64,000 nt of DNA from NCBI GenBank assembly GCA_003342895.1, contig PTFA01000011.1, positions 7,589,081 to 7,653,080 on the forward strand, written 5' to 3'. This DNA is from Casuarius casuarius. Its lineage: Eukaryota; Chordata; Aves; Casuariiformes; Casuariidae. Each line of letters begins with the position of its first letter. Position 1 is the stretch's first letter. Position numbers and translations under genes: made by a program. Below the pieces are notes generated by a model. That model saw only the letters and a list, made by a program, of their open reading frames with translations. It was not told the DNA's origin and did not search any database. Below, piece after piece: positions 1 through 14,437 of this stretch.

Positions 1-1741
1 TCCCTTCCCCAGGAGGATGAGGCTGTGGCTTCCCTGAAGGAAGTTGCCCTGGTGCTTGGCCATGTGTATTAGCTCCCAACTGATTGCTGTGTCACCCATG
101 CTAGGCTGTGTCTGACCACATGTTTAGCACTGCTGGTTCCCTGGGAACATGTAGCAGAACTGTCCCCTGCCATTGCCACTGAAGAACTGCAAAAATGGCA
201 ATGAGCAGTTGCCAGTTTATGAAGGCAGAGCTAGCGTGTGAATCCTTTAAGTCAAATTTTATAGTTTGGACCTACCAAGGTATTTGAAACAAACTAGCTG
301 TGGTGTAAATGCCTCCTAGACCTCTGCATCCAGGTTTAGTCCTCATTACCCTTCAATATGGCAGGGGAAGTTTACAAATTTCAAGGAGACTCAATGCACC
401 AAGTTGGGCCTCACCATCTCACAGAAAAACACAAATTCTGTTGGTCTCTGTGCCTCTTAAATCAGCTTCCCATACTGAGCTAGTTGGGTTCACGTGCTCT
501 CCCGACTACTCACCTCTTACTGTCCCTTGCACAATTTATATGACATCGGTCCACACGCTCAGCAGATACTACTTCTGCAGCTGTTAATAGTATCTACCCT
601 TCTATAACACTAATTTCTTGATTGCAGACTTTTTTTCTTTTTTCCTTTCCCTTACCTCCAGCCTGATGTGTCAAAAATGTCTTTGACATAGATCTGCAAG
701 CAGTCTCCTCCAAAACTGCAGGAGAAATTATCTTGGGGGCAGATGGTACAATTTCCAAAATGTAGCATAACATCATGAAATGGATAACATGGTGTAGCTA
801 TCCATCACAGTGGGGAATGTGCAATAGTAAATTGTCTTTCCTCTTGATTTTGGTCATTAGGATGCAAGGTGAGAACTGGCATTGTTCTTGAAAAACATCA
901 AAAGTTCATGTTAGACTGTTCATGTTCTTGCCACAGAAGTCTGTTAAACTTTGGAGGGACTGAGCAATCTTTCTGTATGCCATCAGATGCAAATGGTGGC
1001 CCAGCATTCCGCTTGAAGGTGTATAATATTAAAAGTCAGTAGTTTTGTGTATATATAACCATATGGAGATACTGACACTTTGAGCTTTTTGGGTTAATAT
1101 GACAGGGCTAGAGGTTTTTGTATTTTTTCACCCTGTATGTGTTGATTTTGAAAATTTAATTCTAATACGTACAGTGCTGGGTTCACCTTTGGAGAATAGG
1201 AGAATATTTTCTTAAAGATAGGTCTATATGGAGAGGAGAAAAAGGGGAAAAAATTGGGAAGGAAATGGAAAAGTAAATTGTGTGATATGGAGTAGCACTG
1301 ATGAGAAGTATGAACAGAAAGGATGTGGTAGTAGAAAGATAAGGAGTGCATTCAAATATGCTGATTTGAAACACAGAAGGAGAACAGATCCAATTAGAGG
1401 AGATTTTAACAGTAAAATGAAAATTTTGATGAGTTGTTTAGAAACATGAATGGAGAACATGGTCCTCACAAGCACAGATCTATCACTCTTTCTATTGGAC
1501 AGTGACTGTTCACTCCTGCTTCCTTACCTTTTCTTAAATTGAAGGTTTTCCATGGCAACCCTGCATTCCTTTTAACCAAACCACTACTCCCTTGGTCACC
1601 TATAGCTCCAGCAACATCATTAAAACTTTCTGTAACTCACATGCCTGTCTCTTAAAAATAGCATCACCTTTCAAAAACAGTAGTCTTAAATTCCTGGAGG
1701 AAATGCTTCATATAGCCAAATGAGCTTTGCAAACCAAAGAA
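1..1741. other. Non-coding flank, no supported gene
   Basis: No exon, RNA gene or repeat family could be recognised here. The open frames are short, lack splice context or recognisable protein character, and overlap each other on both strands. A purine-rich patch lies near 1228-1262. The segment ends where the 3' tail of the CR1 LINE begins. Confidence 0.5.
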
Positions 1742-3352
1742 AATCACAGAATCACAGAATGGTTGAGATCGGAAGGGACCTCTGGAGATCACCTAGTTCA
1801 ACCCCCCTGCTCAAGCACCTAGACCACGTTGCATAGGATTGCATCCAGGCGGGTTTTGAATATCTCCAGAGAAGGAGACTCCACAACCTCTCCGGGCAAC
1901 CTGTTCCAGTGCTCTGTCACCCTCACAGGAAAGAAGTTTTTCCTCATATTCAGATGGAACCTCCTGTGTTTCAGTCTGTGCCCGTCACCTCTTGTCCTGT
2001 TGCTGGACACCACTGAAAATAGTCTGGCCCCATCCTCTTGACACCCTCCCTTCAGGTATTTGTATACATTGATAAGATCCCCTCTCAGTCTTCTCTTCTC
2101 CAGGCTAAACAACTCTCTCAGCCTTTCCTCATAGGAGAGATGCTTCAGTCCCTCAATCATCTTTGTAGTCCTTTGCTGGACTCTCTGCAGTAGCTCCGTG
2201 TCTCTCTTGTCCTGGGGAGCCTAGAGTTGGACACAGTACTCCAGATGTGGCCTCACCAGGGCTGAGCAGAGGGGGAGGATCACCTTCATCGACCAGCTGG
2301 CAACACTCTTCCTAATGCAGCCCAGAAGACCATTGGCCTTCTTGGCCACAAGGGCACATTGCTGCCTCATCAGCAGCTTGTCCACCAGGAGACAGAGCAG
2401 AGCTGCTTTCCAGCAGGTCAACCCCCAGCCTGTACTGGTGCATGGGGTTATTCCTCCTTGGGTGCAGGAGCCTGCACTTGCCTTTGTTGAACTTCAGGAG
2501 GTTCCTCTCTGCCCCTTTCTCCAGCCTGTCCAGGTCCCTCTGAATGGCAGCACAGCCCTCTGGTGTATCAGCCACTCCTCCCAGTTTTGTGTCATCAGCA
2601 AACTTGCTGAAGGTGCACTCTGTCCTTTCATCCAGGTCATTGATGAATAAGCTGAACAAGACTGGACCCAGTATTGACCCTGGGGGACACCACTAGCTGC
2701 AGGCCTCCAACTAGACTTTGCACTGCTAACCACAACCCTCTGAGCTCTGCCATTCAGCCAGTTCTCAATCCACCTCACTGTCCGCTCGTCTAGTCCACAC
2801 TTCCTGAACTTACCTATGAGGGTGTTATGGGAGACAGTGCCAAAAGCCTTGCTGAAGTCAAGGGAGACAACATCCACTGCTCTCCCCTCATCTACCCAGC
2901 CAGTCATCCTGTCATAGAAGGCTATCAGACTGATTAAGCATGATTTCCCCTTGGTGAATCCATGCTGACTACTCCTGNTCACCTTCTTTTCCTCCGCATG
3001 CTTAGAGATGACATCCACGGTGAGCTGTTCCATCACCTTTCCAGAGATGGAGGTGAGGCCAACCAGCCTGTAGTTTTCTGGGTCCTCCTTCTTGCCCTTT
3101 TTGAAGTCTGGAGTGACACTGGCTTTCTTCCAGTCCTCAGACACCTCTCCTGTTCTCGATGACCTTTCAGAGATGACGGAGAGTGGCCTAGCAATGACAT
3201 CCACCAGCTCCCTCAGCACTCATGGTGCCCATGGATCCTGTGGGTGTCAAGTTTGCCTAAATGATCTGTAACCCAATCCTCCTTGACCAAGGGAAAGTCT
3301 TCCTTTCTCCGGACTTTCTCTCTTGTCTCCAGGGTCTGGGATTCCTGAGGGG
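1742..3352 (-). mobile_element. CR1 LINE, 5'-truncated, minus strand
   Basis: This is a chicken-repeat-1 type non-LTR retrotransposon. Read on the minus strand, its 3' terminus at 1742-1760 consists of repeated ATTCTGTG octamers, the CR1 hallmark in place of a poly(A) tail. The body encodes the C-terminal part of the CR1 polymerase, with GKVMEQL, HGFTKGKSC, LDFSKAF, SGVPQG and FADD motifs in order, and finishes with a conserved end containing EHWNRLP. The 5' limit is approximate: CR1-like coding text (QESQTLETREKV) can still be followed to about 3352. The endonuclease domain and ORF1 are absent, as expected from 5' truncation during target-primed reverse transcription. I saw no clear target duplication, which is usual for CR1. 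Confidence 0.93.
1819..3340 (-). pseudogene. CR1 reverse transcriptase, broken fragment
   Basis: This is the remnant of the CR1 polymerase, which in an active element nicks DNA and reverse-transcribes CR1 RNA in the nucleus. The reading frame is spread over several pieces. One piece covers 2494-3219 (fingers and palm, including the LDFSKAF motif with the first catalytic aspartate). A second covers 2312-2659 and carries the FADD catalytic pair at 2591-2602. The frame then returns to the first one for 2221-2400 and 1819-2220. Lesions seen are a frame change just upstream of 3219, a second near 2680 right after SGVPQG, a third near 2395, and an in-frame TAG near 2222 where the family has tryptophan. 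There is also an N at 2978. The copy cannot make a functional enzyme. Confidence 0.9.
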
Positions 3353-6300
3353 AATAATTTGAGGTTCACAAAATCTCCAGCCTAACAAAGTTCCTCCATC
3401 TCTAGTTTACCTGTGTTTTGAGGACACCAGTTAGGCAAAGCCATTCAAATCTGATGCAGGGGAAACTAAAAATTTAACATAAAAAGGAGAGGCATTTCTC
3501 TATGCCCCAGCAAATATCAAAACATATTTGATAACACTGACTTAATGTAAGTATAATAAACCAGTTTTTAGCATAACATTCTATATTAATCTCTTTGTAT
3601 AATACATAGCAATTCCTTGGAAGTGCAAGTAATTCATGCAAGCAAAATAAACACCACCTAGGAGATGTAGCATATAGAAGAGATGAATACAGCGTGTGTG
3701 TGTCCCTTTGAAGCCCACGCTGTGCCATGTGAGAAAGCTGTCAGATACACAGAGCAGAACCTTTTGGCTACCTAAAAAGGCCAAGAAGCCCCACCCTCTT
3801 TGCTGTTTTGAAACTAAATGCCCATATTCTCCTCAGTTTAAGTGATGCTTTGCCCAGATTGAAATCAGAAGAATTTAGAATTTCCGGGTCTCTGGGATTA
3901 ATGGGATTTTACTAATCCATATGTGCTTTGAGTTAATAAAGCACTATGTGTATGTTCTCCTCTGGGCTAAATTGTTCTCCCATCCAGGCCTGTTTCATCC
4001 AAAACTCTTTTTCTTATGAGTCTGGGTCATGGTGGTGACAGTGAGCAACCAGATTCTGCCTGCTATTCAGCTTCTCCCATCAGCAGTATCTGGTCACAGT
4101 GCCAGGGTGTTCACCAGGGACAAAAATTCAATGTGTAAGTAAAAATGCGGGATGGTTCGACATGTGAGAACAGCTCGCTAATAGCAAAGTGGGGCACTGT
4201 GGCCAATATGTTAGGACATTTGAGAGGTTGTATAAATCTCCAATTCGAATTAAGCATATTGCCACAAGTCCTGCATCCTGAGAGGTGGTTGGTTGCACTG
4301 TCTGAATGGGGGTCAGGAAGCTAAAGAAGCTCCTAAGTATTGTTCAACAATATTAAATAATAGTAACAATACTTTGCAGTTCCACATCCTTCTCAGTCTA
4401 GCAGTGTCAGAATACACGACAATCCTTAATGAAAGCACACAACATAACCCTGAGATAGAAAATCATTGTTCTTATTTTAGTGATGCAGATGATGAAGCAG
4501 AACTTGATAATATAATTGTCCCGAGGACATATGCAGCGTGACTGTGGCAATGGCAGAAACATTAACAGGATTTTTCTGTTGTAATCTAAAGATGGTGTTC
4601 CAAGAGACCAAGAATTAGACTCAAAGTTGAGGGTGGATCTGGGAGCCATGTTATACAATGATGATACTGATTCCTTCTCTCTTGATATTCCTTCTCTCTT
4701 AATATTATTTAATGATTGTTTTACAGTGCTGCCCCAAGGCTCTACTCTGTCAGGCTCCTTTCACACAATTAAAAAAGGATAATCCTTATCCAAAAGCCTA
4801 AGTTACAGACTGTACTTCATCTGTTATAATCTTAAAACAGATGAGACTTCCTTCTAAAAAAGAAAAAAAAGAAAAGAAAGCAAAAACAAATAGATGTCTG
4901 AATTTCAGCAAGAGCACTGCATTTATTTTTTGTTTGTTTTTGTTTTTAATGCTCTTACAGTGAAAGGGTATACAATATCTGACATATACTATCTATTAAT
5001 AAATGATATCAGGAAATAGAAAAGGTAGACTAATGGTTTTGTCATTATCCTCATTAGTCTGTTCCAATTTTGTCTGCAANGCAGAGTGTAAAGAAAAGAG
5101 AAGGTGAGATTGATGGATTTTTTTATTATTATTATATTTCTTAAATCTGAGGAAAATGTCCTGAACAGTAAATCCCAACACAACAGATTTCATCAGGTCT
5201 CCGTATAACAAGCTTTCTCTTTCAATCTTAAAATGTCACAATCACGTAAACGTGTTCAGTGTTCCCTCCTGTTCTCTAAACCTTTTACAAACCCATTATG
5301 ATTTTAAAAAGATTTTATTTCTTACAACTATTACACAGAAAAGGTAAAACCAGTTTCTTCATTTCCAGAAAGTTGAAACCTGAGGCAATTTCCAGAGTGT
5401 TTCGATTGAAACTTTTATGAAGAATATACACTCATTTGTTGCTGAACAAGAAAAAATGTAAAAGTGTATGCATTGTTTAATTTGCAGAGTAAATGTCTAT
5501 AAATACAGTTGTGTTACTTTAAATATTTAAAGTACATTAAAGAAAGTAAATAACACAACGTTTTTCACTTCAGCAGCCAACAGCTGGCTGGCCTTAAATC
5601 TTTGTGGAAACAACATTTGTGGATGCTAGGAGCCTCCACTGTTCCATTTCAGCTAAAGGCAGGATTACTTGAGCTGTATTATATCCTCCATCTCATTTTT
5701 CAGCTCTATTGCACCAATTATGCAGCCCGGAGGCTTATAGAGGCTTATATTGAGTTTCAGATAGATATAAGAAGGTAGTCTATATTCTCTGTGATAAAAA
5801 TAGTCATTAATTATTGAGACTTGTAAACTGCTTAGCATCCTTCTTAATGCGGAACATCAGGCACTTACTTCGTTCCATAGCTAGTCACCAAAAAAGAGAG
5901 GAGAAAAATACTTCACGAAGAATATCATCTTTCTTAGTTGCAATTGATTGCTGGAGTTAGAGGAATCTACAGAAAAGGCTTAGCCACTTCAGTCTGCATT
6001 TGCTTTTCAAGGGCTGCATTGTTGGTGTCTATAAAATTGATTAGAGTGTTGATGCTGAAGGCGGCCTCTTCTGAGGTGTTCACCAATGCAAGCAGACGCC
6101 TTCCTTGATCCACACAATGGTGCGATTTCAGAGAAACAAAGAAGTCTTATCTAACTGGGAAAAATATTTTCAAGTAGGATGGTGCCTGACAGGGAGCTGA
6201 CAAAAGCCATTTTAAACTTCCAGAAAGGTCGAGGATGACAAAAAAGACCTGTTCAATTTTATACTCATGTGAATAATGTACCTAGCAGTCCAAATATTAA

Positions 6301-9300
6301 ATGGCTAATTATTATTCATGTTTGTTCACTTTCACATGGTTGAAGACAGCCAATCAATAATAATTTTAAAACCCTATTCAAATCACATTTTAGCCCCACT
6401 AATCTTCATATTCTAAACCAGTCAGACTAGATCAAGTCAGTCCTGACCAAGTGAGCAACTGCAGCTTTCATGAGCTTTTTTAAGAACAAAGGATTTGGTC
6501 TGTTAAAGCAAAAACTCTTTTAACTGGTCTATTTTTTGTATTTCTTTAACATTCATTTTTTTTCTTTATTTTGCAAAGTGTCCGCTCGCAGTTTTTCCTT
6601 GATTCTCATGAGATGGATGATTTAAACACAGCAGCAAATGTTTTTAGGTCTTTTATGGCTTCCATTACCATAGTCTGCAAGTACCTCTCAGTCTGCACAT
6701 AATTCATCCACATAAGCAACTGCTTATGCAGTTGGGGAACAATACTCACTCAGCTCAGCCTGGAAACTGATACACGTGGAAACTGAAGATTTAGCTATAA
6801 TTTCGGCCACAGAAGTCCTAGGCCCCCAAGTTACGTGCCTCAACCTCATGCCAAGTATGCATAAGGATGAGGCTTTGGGACAAGTCTCTCCACTTCCTGT
6901 GAGTTTCTATGGCGACGAAGCTGGGACTGTCCGGGAGCCAGGGGAAACTCCTGCCAGGTCGCTGGCTGGAGGACACTGGTTTAGGGTAGGTAGGAGCTTG
7001 TCTGTGTTGCAATCTGCTGCCACTCATGTTTGTAAATGACAGTCTAAGTACTTCATAAAACTTTGCTCAACTTTGGCGGGGGGAATGTAATTTACCCAAA
7101 GGAAAATCCTCAGATTTTACACTGACAAGGAAAAGCACCAGCTTCTTTTTTTCATCTACAAATAATGGTATCTGGAGAGAATGGTATCTAGATTAATATT
7201 GGGCTAATAAAAGGCAACATCACTGATAAATACTTTCTCACTTGCATACTTAAGTCACCATGGTTATGAAAACACTATCAGAACATAAGCTTTTACAATT
7301 GAGTTAGTTAATATGGATTAACTGGCAATTGGTTGGAGTGGGTTAGAGAAGAACCAGACTCCAAACCAACACTACTAAATCCTTCAGGAACAAAACAAAA
7401 ATAAAATCCAAAACTTATCTGAGATAGAAACTCTGGAAAACTGAATTTAAGCCTAATTCCTTTGATCACCCTGATGGAATTAAGTGCTGAACCATTGTGT
7501 GTTTTTTTTGTTTGTTTGTTTCTATGCTGTACTAATGTTTACATATTACAACAGCCTCTAAGAATCCTGTTTGTAAACTGTGAACTCGATTGTATTTAGG
7601 AGCCCCTCCCCCTGCTTCTTCAAATCTTCAAAAACAACAAAAAGTCTATGGATAAAAAGATGTTCTGATCTAATTCAAAGATGCATGCTCCATCTTGGAC
7701 AAAAGACAGACTGTTTTTTGACAGGAGGCTAATTTTTGGGAAAAAAGAATCCAGATATATCATTTCAACTTCCTTTTAAATTTCTTTCTTCTCCCCTTCT
7801 TCTGCTTAACAGTGCTGACAAGACTGAAAAGAGTCTGGCTCATTTGTTGCTGGATTTGTCCATGTCCCTTTAGGTTCATATCTCTAGTATTTGAGAGATC
7901 TTGGTGGTTGACTATCCAAGTACTGCACAGAAGTACTGAGTTTCTGTGATCAGGCAGCTGAATTCAGCCCATAGGGTTGAAAAGTACCACAAACACCGAG
8001 GCCTGAAAGGAAGTAAGGTATTTCAAGTTATTAACTGTTTTCAGTCAAGAGTATGCGTAGCACTTAAAAGAAGCAAAGAAAAGCTTATGCTGGCCAAGAA
8101 AGGTCTCTGCATCAATAGGGGTTTACTGTTTTTTTCTTCAAAATGTATTTTTATCCTTTTAATTTTATCCAGTACTTTCCATGCCCTTCATATCTGTTGC
8201 AAGCAAACAATCAGTATTCATGGCATTTTCCATTAGATTTGTTTGCTATTTTATATTGGTTCTAAAATTACAGGTCTGATCTAGCTTTAATAAAATTTGT
8301 TTCCTCTCTGTTCTCAAACTATTACAGATTGTCATGAGTATGCAACAAAAATACTTGCAGTGCTGCAGAAAGAAGAAATAGGCTTATTAAAAAAGCACAT
8401 CCTTATTTAATTCTTTCTTAATATTCCCTTATTTAATTGTAATAGCAAATGGGAGAACCTGCAATGCAGATTTTATAGCTTTTATACAGTAATTTACTCT
8501 TGAATTTTTTCCAATTTACTGCAACAAGATAATTGTACCAACTGTGTTATGGTGAGTGAAAAAAAGAGTAGGGTACATAGCATTCCAATGTTTTTGACAG
8601 CCTGATGTATTGCAACTTGAAATGTACAAGTCCTTTCGTTGTAATTCTCTCTTGCTCATTAAAACTAAGAACAAGGTTTAGGAAGCTGGGCCCACTTTTC
8701 TTGGCTGCTTTTAAGGAAAAGCAGATATAAGCTGCTTGCACTGGTGACACAGATCCTGTTCACGTGTTCATACTTGTGACCTAAGGGCCAATTTCTTTTT
8801 TCAGTTTCATCCTCATTTTCAATCTGAGACTGAAAGAAACTGAGGATGGAGAGGATCAAGCGACACCTCCAATATTTGTGGAATCAGATGATTTCGTATT
8901 CTCTGCTGACTACCATGCAAGTGCAAACAGCAGTAACTGGCTTCACAATAATTATTCTCACGAGGTGCTAGCTTAGGAGAAGGAATTACATGTGCTTGCA
9001 CCTGGCAGAGAGGATAAGACCCAATCCAATAAGCTTTGTCTAATCTGACCATTAAACGCACTCTACAGTGCAACTGGGGCCCTTTGTCACCCGCTCAGCT
9101 AGGCTGGGGAGCTGCTATGTGGCTCTGCTCCTGTATGGTTTGCAAGCCCTGTAGAAACTGGAGGGATAGAGAGCAACAGGGGTTGGTATATGTCTGGGCT
9201 CTTTTCTCAGAAGAGGGCTAGGTTGTTGTTGAGCCCAAAATTATGTCTGGGCCCGATGAAGCGATGTCCTTGGGTGGGTTTAAATTCTGCTAATGGGCTA

Positions 9301-12300
9301 AGTCCTGTACAGAGGCACAAGAAATAGGTAACTTGCTTCATAGTAGCTCCTTTCCTCTGTTCTTGGAAGTACATCTTGGTGTTCGGTAGAATTTCAGTCA
9401 CATTCACCATAATTCAGCAGGGATAACAGAACAGGAAACTTCATAGCAGAGGAGAGGAATAGGTCACACATGTAAAAGGAAGTTCTGGAAACAAGAGTGT
9501 TCCTGTCAAGTGTTTAAACAGTATGTACTCCTTTAGTTTTTGTATGGTAAAATAAGTGATGATAGTTCTGCCACGCACCCTTGTATGTGTGGGTCTGACA
9601 GATCACTCCTGTGATTTCACATACCTTGCGTCACTCGTATACCTCCATAGGCATAAGGAACTGATGAGAAGCATGATAGTTCAATACAACAGAGTAAGAG
9701 GTGGACTATCATTCCAGTAGATAAATGTCTCAATAAGTCAATCTGACTTCTGTAGTCTAATATCTACTGTATACCAGCCAAACCACCCTTTTAGATTTAA
9801 TAGGACAAACTCTTGACTTTGTGAAAGTTGCAGTTCACTGGGCATTATTCCAGCGCGCATCCATTTCCAGCACTGAAATGACTTTCAGGATCAAACCATG
9901 CTTTGTATCTCTGGTTTTTGCTAAGACTACACTGCTTCCATTACCCTATCAAAATTTAAGGCTAAGTAAATGTGACTCCTCTCTCTCTCTCATTTTAGCA
10001 TCACTGATAACACAGTTGTGGTTATAAGGGCAGTGCCCAATGGCAGATTTTCACATTATGCGGTAGTGTGAGAACTATCTGAGCACGGGATATTTTAAAG
10101 CTGGTGATGTATCTTTTCTCTTGGCAGAAACACATGCATTTCTGCACTTTTCTGGCAACAGACTCTGAGAGTTTTAGCAATGCAGTGGAGGCTCCTCGGT
10201 TACACTTAAAAATGTCCTGTGAAAAAAATAAGATGCCAAAGTTGTCCATCTACTGTGCCAGCTTAGTACCTGGAAGCCAAATTAAGGTGTCCTTAAAAGG
10301 TTACACCTTTTAATCAAGGTGCAGTATTTAAAGACTAGAAAGGGATTACAGAGCTGAAAAAACTAAACAGTAAAATACTTTTGTCATGAATTAGACTGAC
10401 AGAGCCAGTCTGGAACAGAAATCTTTGCGTTTTGCCCTAAAGACTGTCAATACTTGTGCTTTAAGTTCTACTTAAAGCTGGGCAAATAACAGGANAAATG
10501 ATTCACAAACATTTGGGGTGATTGAGAATGGGAGACAGCTAACCACATTTTCCTTTTTTATGTTTTTCTCTTCACAAATATTTTTGGGAGTGTAATTTTA
10601 TTTGTACAAAAGTCTGAGAGATGGATTTTCAGTTTGTAAGCTGAAATCTGTTTCATAGTAAACCAAATCTGTTTCAGGTAAAAGTGGAATAGATTTCTGG
10701 TTTTCTGATTCAATTTGTCAAGGGCTTTTCTCTCTCTTTCCCCTGTTCCCTCCCTCTCTCTTTCCCCCGCTCCTTTCACTCTTCACTAGATAAAACATGA
10801 AATAAAAATGGGCAATGAGAACCAGATCCTTGCTGTCTTAACTACCAGCATCATATAACTTCATGTACCTAGGCAATTTAGTATCTCCAATAATGAGACA
10901 ACATCTATAATATTTAGCTTTTTAAAATAATTCAGTCTGTCCACTATATTCTTCTTCCCAGGCAGAACTATCTTCACGGGCTGATGAAGACATGGTGTTG
11001 ATAGCAATATGAATCTCACCCTTGAATATCTACATGAGCTCTAGGAGGACCTGTTTAAAGAAATTCCCTCACTCCTCCTTCACATCGCCCTGCCCCAGAC
11101 AATATTGTGCGTCAATGACTAAGAAAGATATATCGGGGGAAAAAAAAAAAAAAAAAACTTTTTTTTCTTTTTTTTTAATCAAGCAAAGGTTCATTGAAAC
11201 AAATCCTGCCAGCGATTCGGTGAGAAGGTATTGTCTTATGTCTATCTGTATTTCCCTCTAATTTTTCAGGGAGGGCTGTTGGGAGAGCCAGTTTGTCATG
11301 ACAACACTGATGAACAGTGGTGAGTAGTAGGTCTCCAAAGACCACTATATTCTTTCAGTGTATACAAAGAATTACTATGCAGTGATTTTCCAGCCCTGTA
11401 CCATGACTGGATCTCAAATTCTGCACCCTGAACCCCAAGCACCAATATGTTACAAATGAGTGAGGAATTGTACTCCTGATTAGGACTGGACCAAAAAATC
11501 AGGTCTATGCCCTGGCACAGACTCGGCCATGCAGACGGGGCAGGAATCACCCTGTGGCAAGTCCACGTGCGTGGAGGGCCCAGAGCTGTGTGCCGGGACC
11601 CCGCAAGCGCTCCCTGCAGTCTGGGCCAAGCTGCTCCCTCAGCCAAATCAGAGGATGAGCCTGCGTTAAATAAAGCCTTCTCTTGGACCAGGGTTTTTTA
11701 GGCTGATCGGTTCAGCAGGTGCACCCATTAAAAAGTTACACNTCTGCTGCAGAGTTCTGATGGGGTCGGGAAGTGCCGGAGGATAACAGCTTATTTGATT
11801 ACAAGAATCCAGACTTCTGCTCAGAGACATTTAAAGGGGCCCAGGAAGACATAGTTTTGGAATATCTTAAAAGCAAAACAAAGCAAAATCCAACACCCCA
11901 AAATTTTTAATCTGTTAGCCTAGTTTCCTTTAATTGCCTTTGCATCTATCTCTTTCCTCTGTGAATGCACTTAAATATAATAAAGCATATCATCAAGAAC
12001 AGGGAGAGAAGAAAAATATCCCAAGGTGACCCTCTAGAAATAGCAACATTGATTCTCTAAACCCAATTCATAAGCAAGTCATAGGCCAAATGTTGCTGAC
12101 ATAAGAGCTCCAAATAATTACAGGCTGCAATCAGATTCATAAAAATAAAAGTATGTTTGTGAACAATTCATTTACTAAATTGTTCGCTGCACATAGCGTA
12201 TTTGCAGGACAAATGGCAGAAGCATATGTTTAGTAGAGGCACTACGTAAGACGAAATGGCTTCTTCCAGTAGCAATGAGAAGATCTTGACTTGTGGTGAA

Positions 12301-14416
12301 CATGAGAGGAAAATGTGGCCAAATTAATGCCAATAGTATTTTTTGTAAGTGTAATAGTACTGGACCTATTGCAGTATTAGCATCTGGCTTAACTCTTTCT
12401 ATGACTAACAACTATGCAAATAATTCTAAGCAGATCAGGTCACTTTGAAGTTCTCCATTATTTTCAGATGAATGTAATTTTTTAATTCCTTCTTTTTTTC
12501 ATCTTGCTACTGAACAAATGTTGCATTCTTCTGAAGGAAAGCAACATTATAAGAAAAGATGTGGTAGATTTCAGTATGCATACAGCACTTTAGCTCATCC
12601 ACATTTAAAAAAAATAATTAAATGTCTATGTAATTCTTAACTACTTATACTTTATTCAGACTAAGTTTTATGGTTTGAAACTAATATTCAATACGCACAT
12701 CTGGAAAACAACAGAGGGGCTAGTAAAATTCATTGCAGATCTAATACTCCTCTAGCCAGCACAGCCTCCAGCTAAAAAGCAGCATATACACTAGAATCAG
12801 CTAGCTCTTCTGCTTCCTCCAGCATGTGTAGCTCTGGGTTATAAAATGCTGAACTGCTTTTTAAAATATTTTGCCAATGATGTGAGCTATTAGTGCAGTG
12901 CTGCAATCATTTGAAAGACTGGGGGAGTAATCCTATATATCTTTCATCTGAAAACCTACTGAAGTTGTTGTAAATTCCTTGGATAAGGACCCTACTCAGT
13001 CTTGTATATTCAAAGACATCTAGCCATCGGATTCAGTGATTGAGTTCACAGGCTCCCAGATACCTCTGTTTTTTTGCATAAAACTCTTAGGAAGTTCTCC
13101 TTTATGCTGGTTTCAAAAGTTCATAACTGGTCATCCTTGCTGTAGCTGGCAGACAGGACATGAGTGTTTCCATCATTTATTTAGCTCAGCTTTTGTCCTT
13201 CTGTCATGTTGTTAAGTGTAGCAGTGGTGAACGATGAGTGCTGAGGGGGGCTGAGTGTCTTAGAGGTTAGTATACAAAATTCACATATTATGCATCACCA
13301 GGCAATGATCCTTGCTCTATCAGAGGGAATTACAGCTTCGGGCACTGAATTTGTGCGTGAGTTATGCATTCAAGTCAATTTAAGATGTATCAGTATAAAA
13401 GAGTGCTTTAAACATAGCTCCATATTATCTGTGGGTTGGGCGATTATTGAAAAGAAGATGCTGAGAGGCTTCACAAAAACTATCATATATCGCCAATATT
13501 TTTATGCATTGTAAGTACTAGTGCAGTTTGTGGGTTGTTTCATTTTCTATTCTTTCCTCAAGCAGCTTCCGAGCTTGCTGGGAGGTTACGTTTATCTTCT
13601 TGGACAGGAAATAATTATGATTACATCTTTCTGAGGACTAATGGGAGTTATACAGTGAGGTAGTATGGTGTATGGGAAAAATATTTTTTTGCTAGCAGGT
13701 AGCAACAAAAAAGGCTTAAACAGTTGCTCAGTAACATGATGGGTGTGTTGTTTTTTTGCTTTTTGTTTTTTTAATTGGAGCCCAAGGGAGTTAAGTGTTC
13801 AGCTCCTAATGAAAGTCTATTGGGTTTAGGCACCCTTAAGCCTTTAATCTTCATTCTATCTCTTGGAATTAGAAAGGGGATGTGTGTGGCAGGTGTTCCC
13901 AGCCCGCCTTGCCTCATTGTAATTCCTACAATACGCAATTCCTTATCTTTAGCCCATTTCTGAAATCGATGGTGTCAAGCCTCTCTGCCTTCACATAATC
14001 TAATATGTTTTTAAAAAATGATTTTTCTTGCCATCTTATTCTTTCTGCCTCGCTTCTGCATCTTCCATCAACTTTAATTAAGCTTTCCTTGGGCTTGTGA
14101 CCTTGGTGAGTTTTTAAAAATAAAGTGAACTGACTCGCGAGGTGATTTCTCCCAATCTTTTTGTAGCCCTGCTGGAAATTCAGTCTAAGTGTGGTGTTTG
14201 AAAATATAGGCTGTTCATTTGGGATCATCATATGTGCGTGCAGTGGCAACAAGAAGCCTCAGTCTTCTTATTACTACATTGTAGGAAATAGTTCATTTCC
14301 CTATAATTTATGCTTTGAGTTTTCCACCCCTGTAGGACCTAACTATACACTGTTGTTTTCAAAAGAAAGATAGAAAAGATATATTCTCCCAGGCAAGCAG
14401 CTTTGAGAGAAAAACC
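3353..14416. other. Long non-coding stretch, no supported gene
   Basis: I found no exon pair with good splice signals and coding character. It contains A/T-rich simple sequence, for example an A-rich run near 4850-4890 and a poly(A)/poly(T) boundary near 11140-11178. A pyrimidine-rich tract lies at about 10725-10790. A GC-rich patch at about 11500-11660 is followed by an AATAAA at 11669-11674. That patch has no TATA box or target duplication that would mark it as an LTR. Confidence 0.45.
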
Positions 14417-14420
14417 TAAA

Positions 14421-14437
14421 AATATATATATATATAA
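14421..14437. repeat. (AT)n microsatellite
   Basis: A short alternating AT run that leads into an A-rich stretch. It is simple sequence with no associated gene. Confidence 0.8.

Noticed and set aside
1829..3162. Plus-strand open frames inside the CR1
   Set aside because: Antisense shadows of the minus-strand reverse transcriptase.
11140..11178. Poly(A) next to poly(T) as a retroposon tail
   Set aside because: No body with SINE or processed-transcript features and no flanking duplication was seen.
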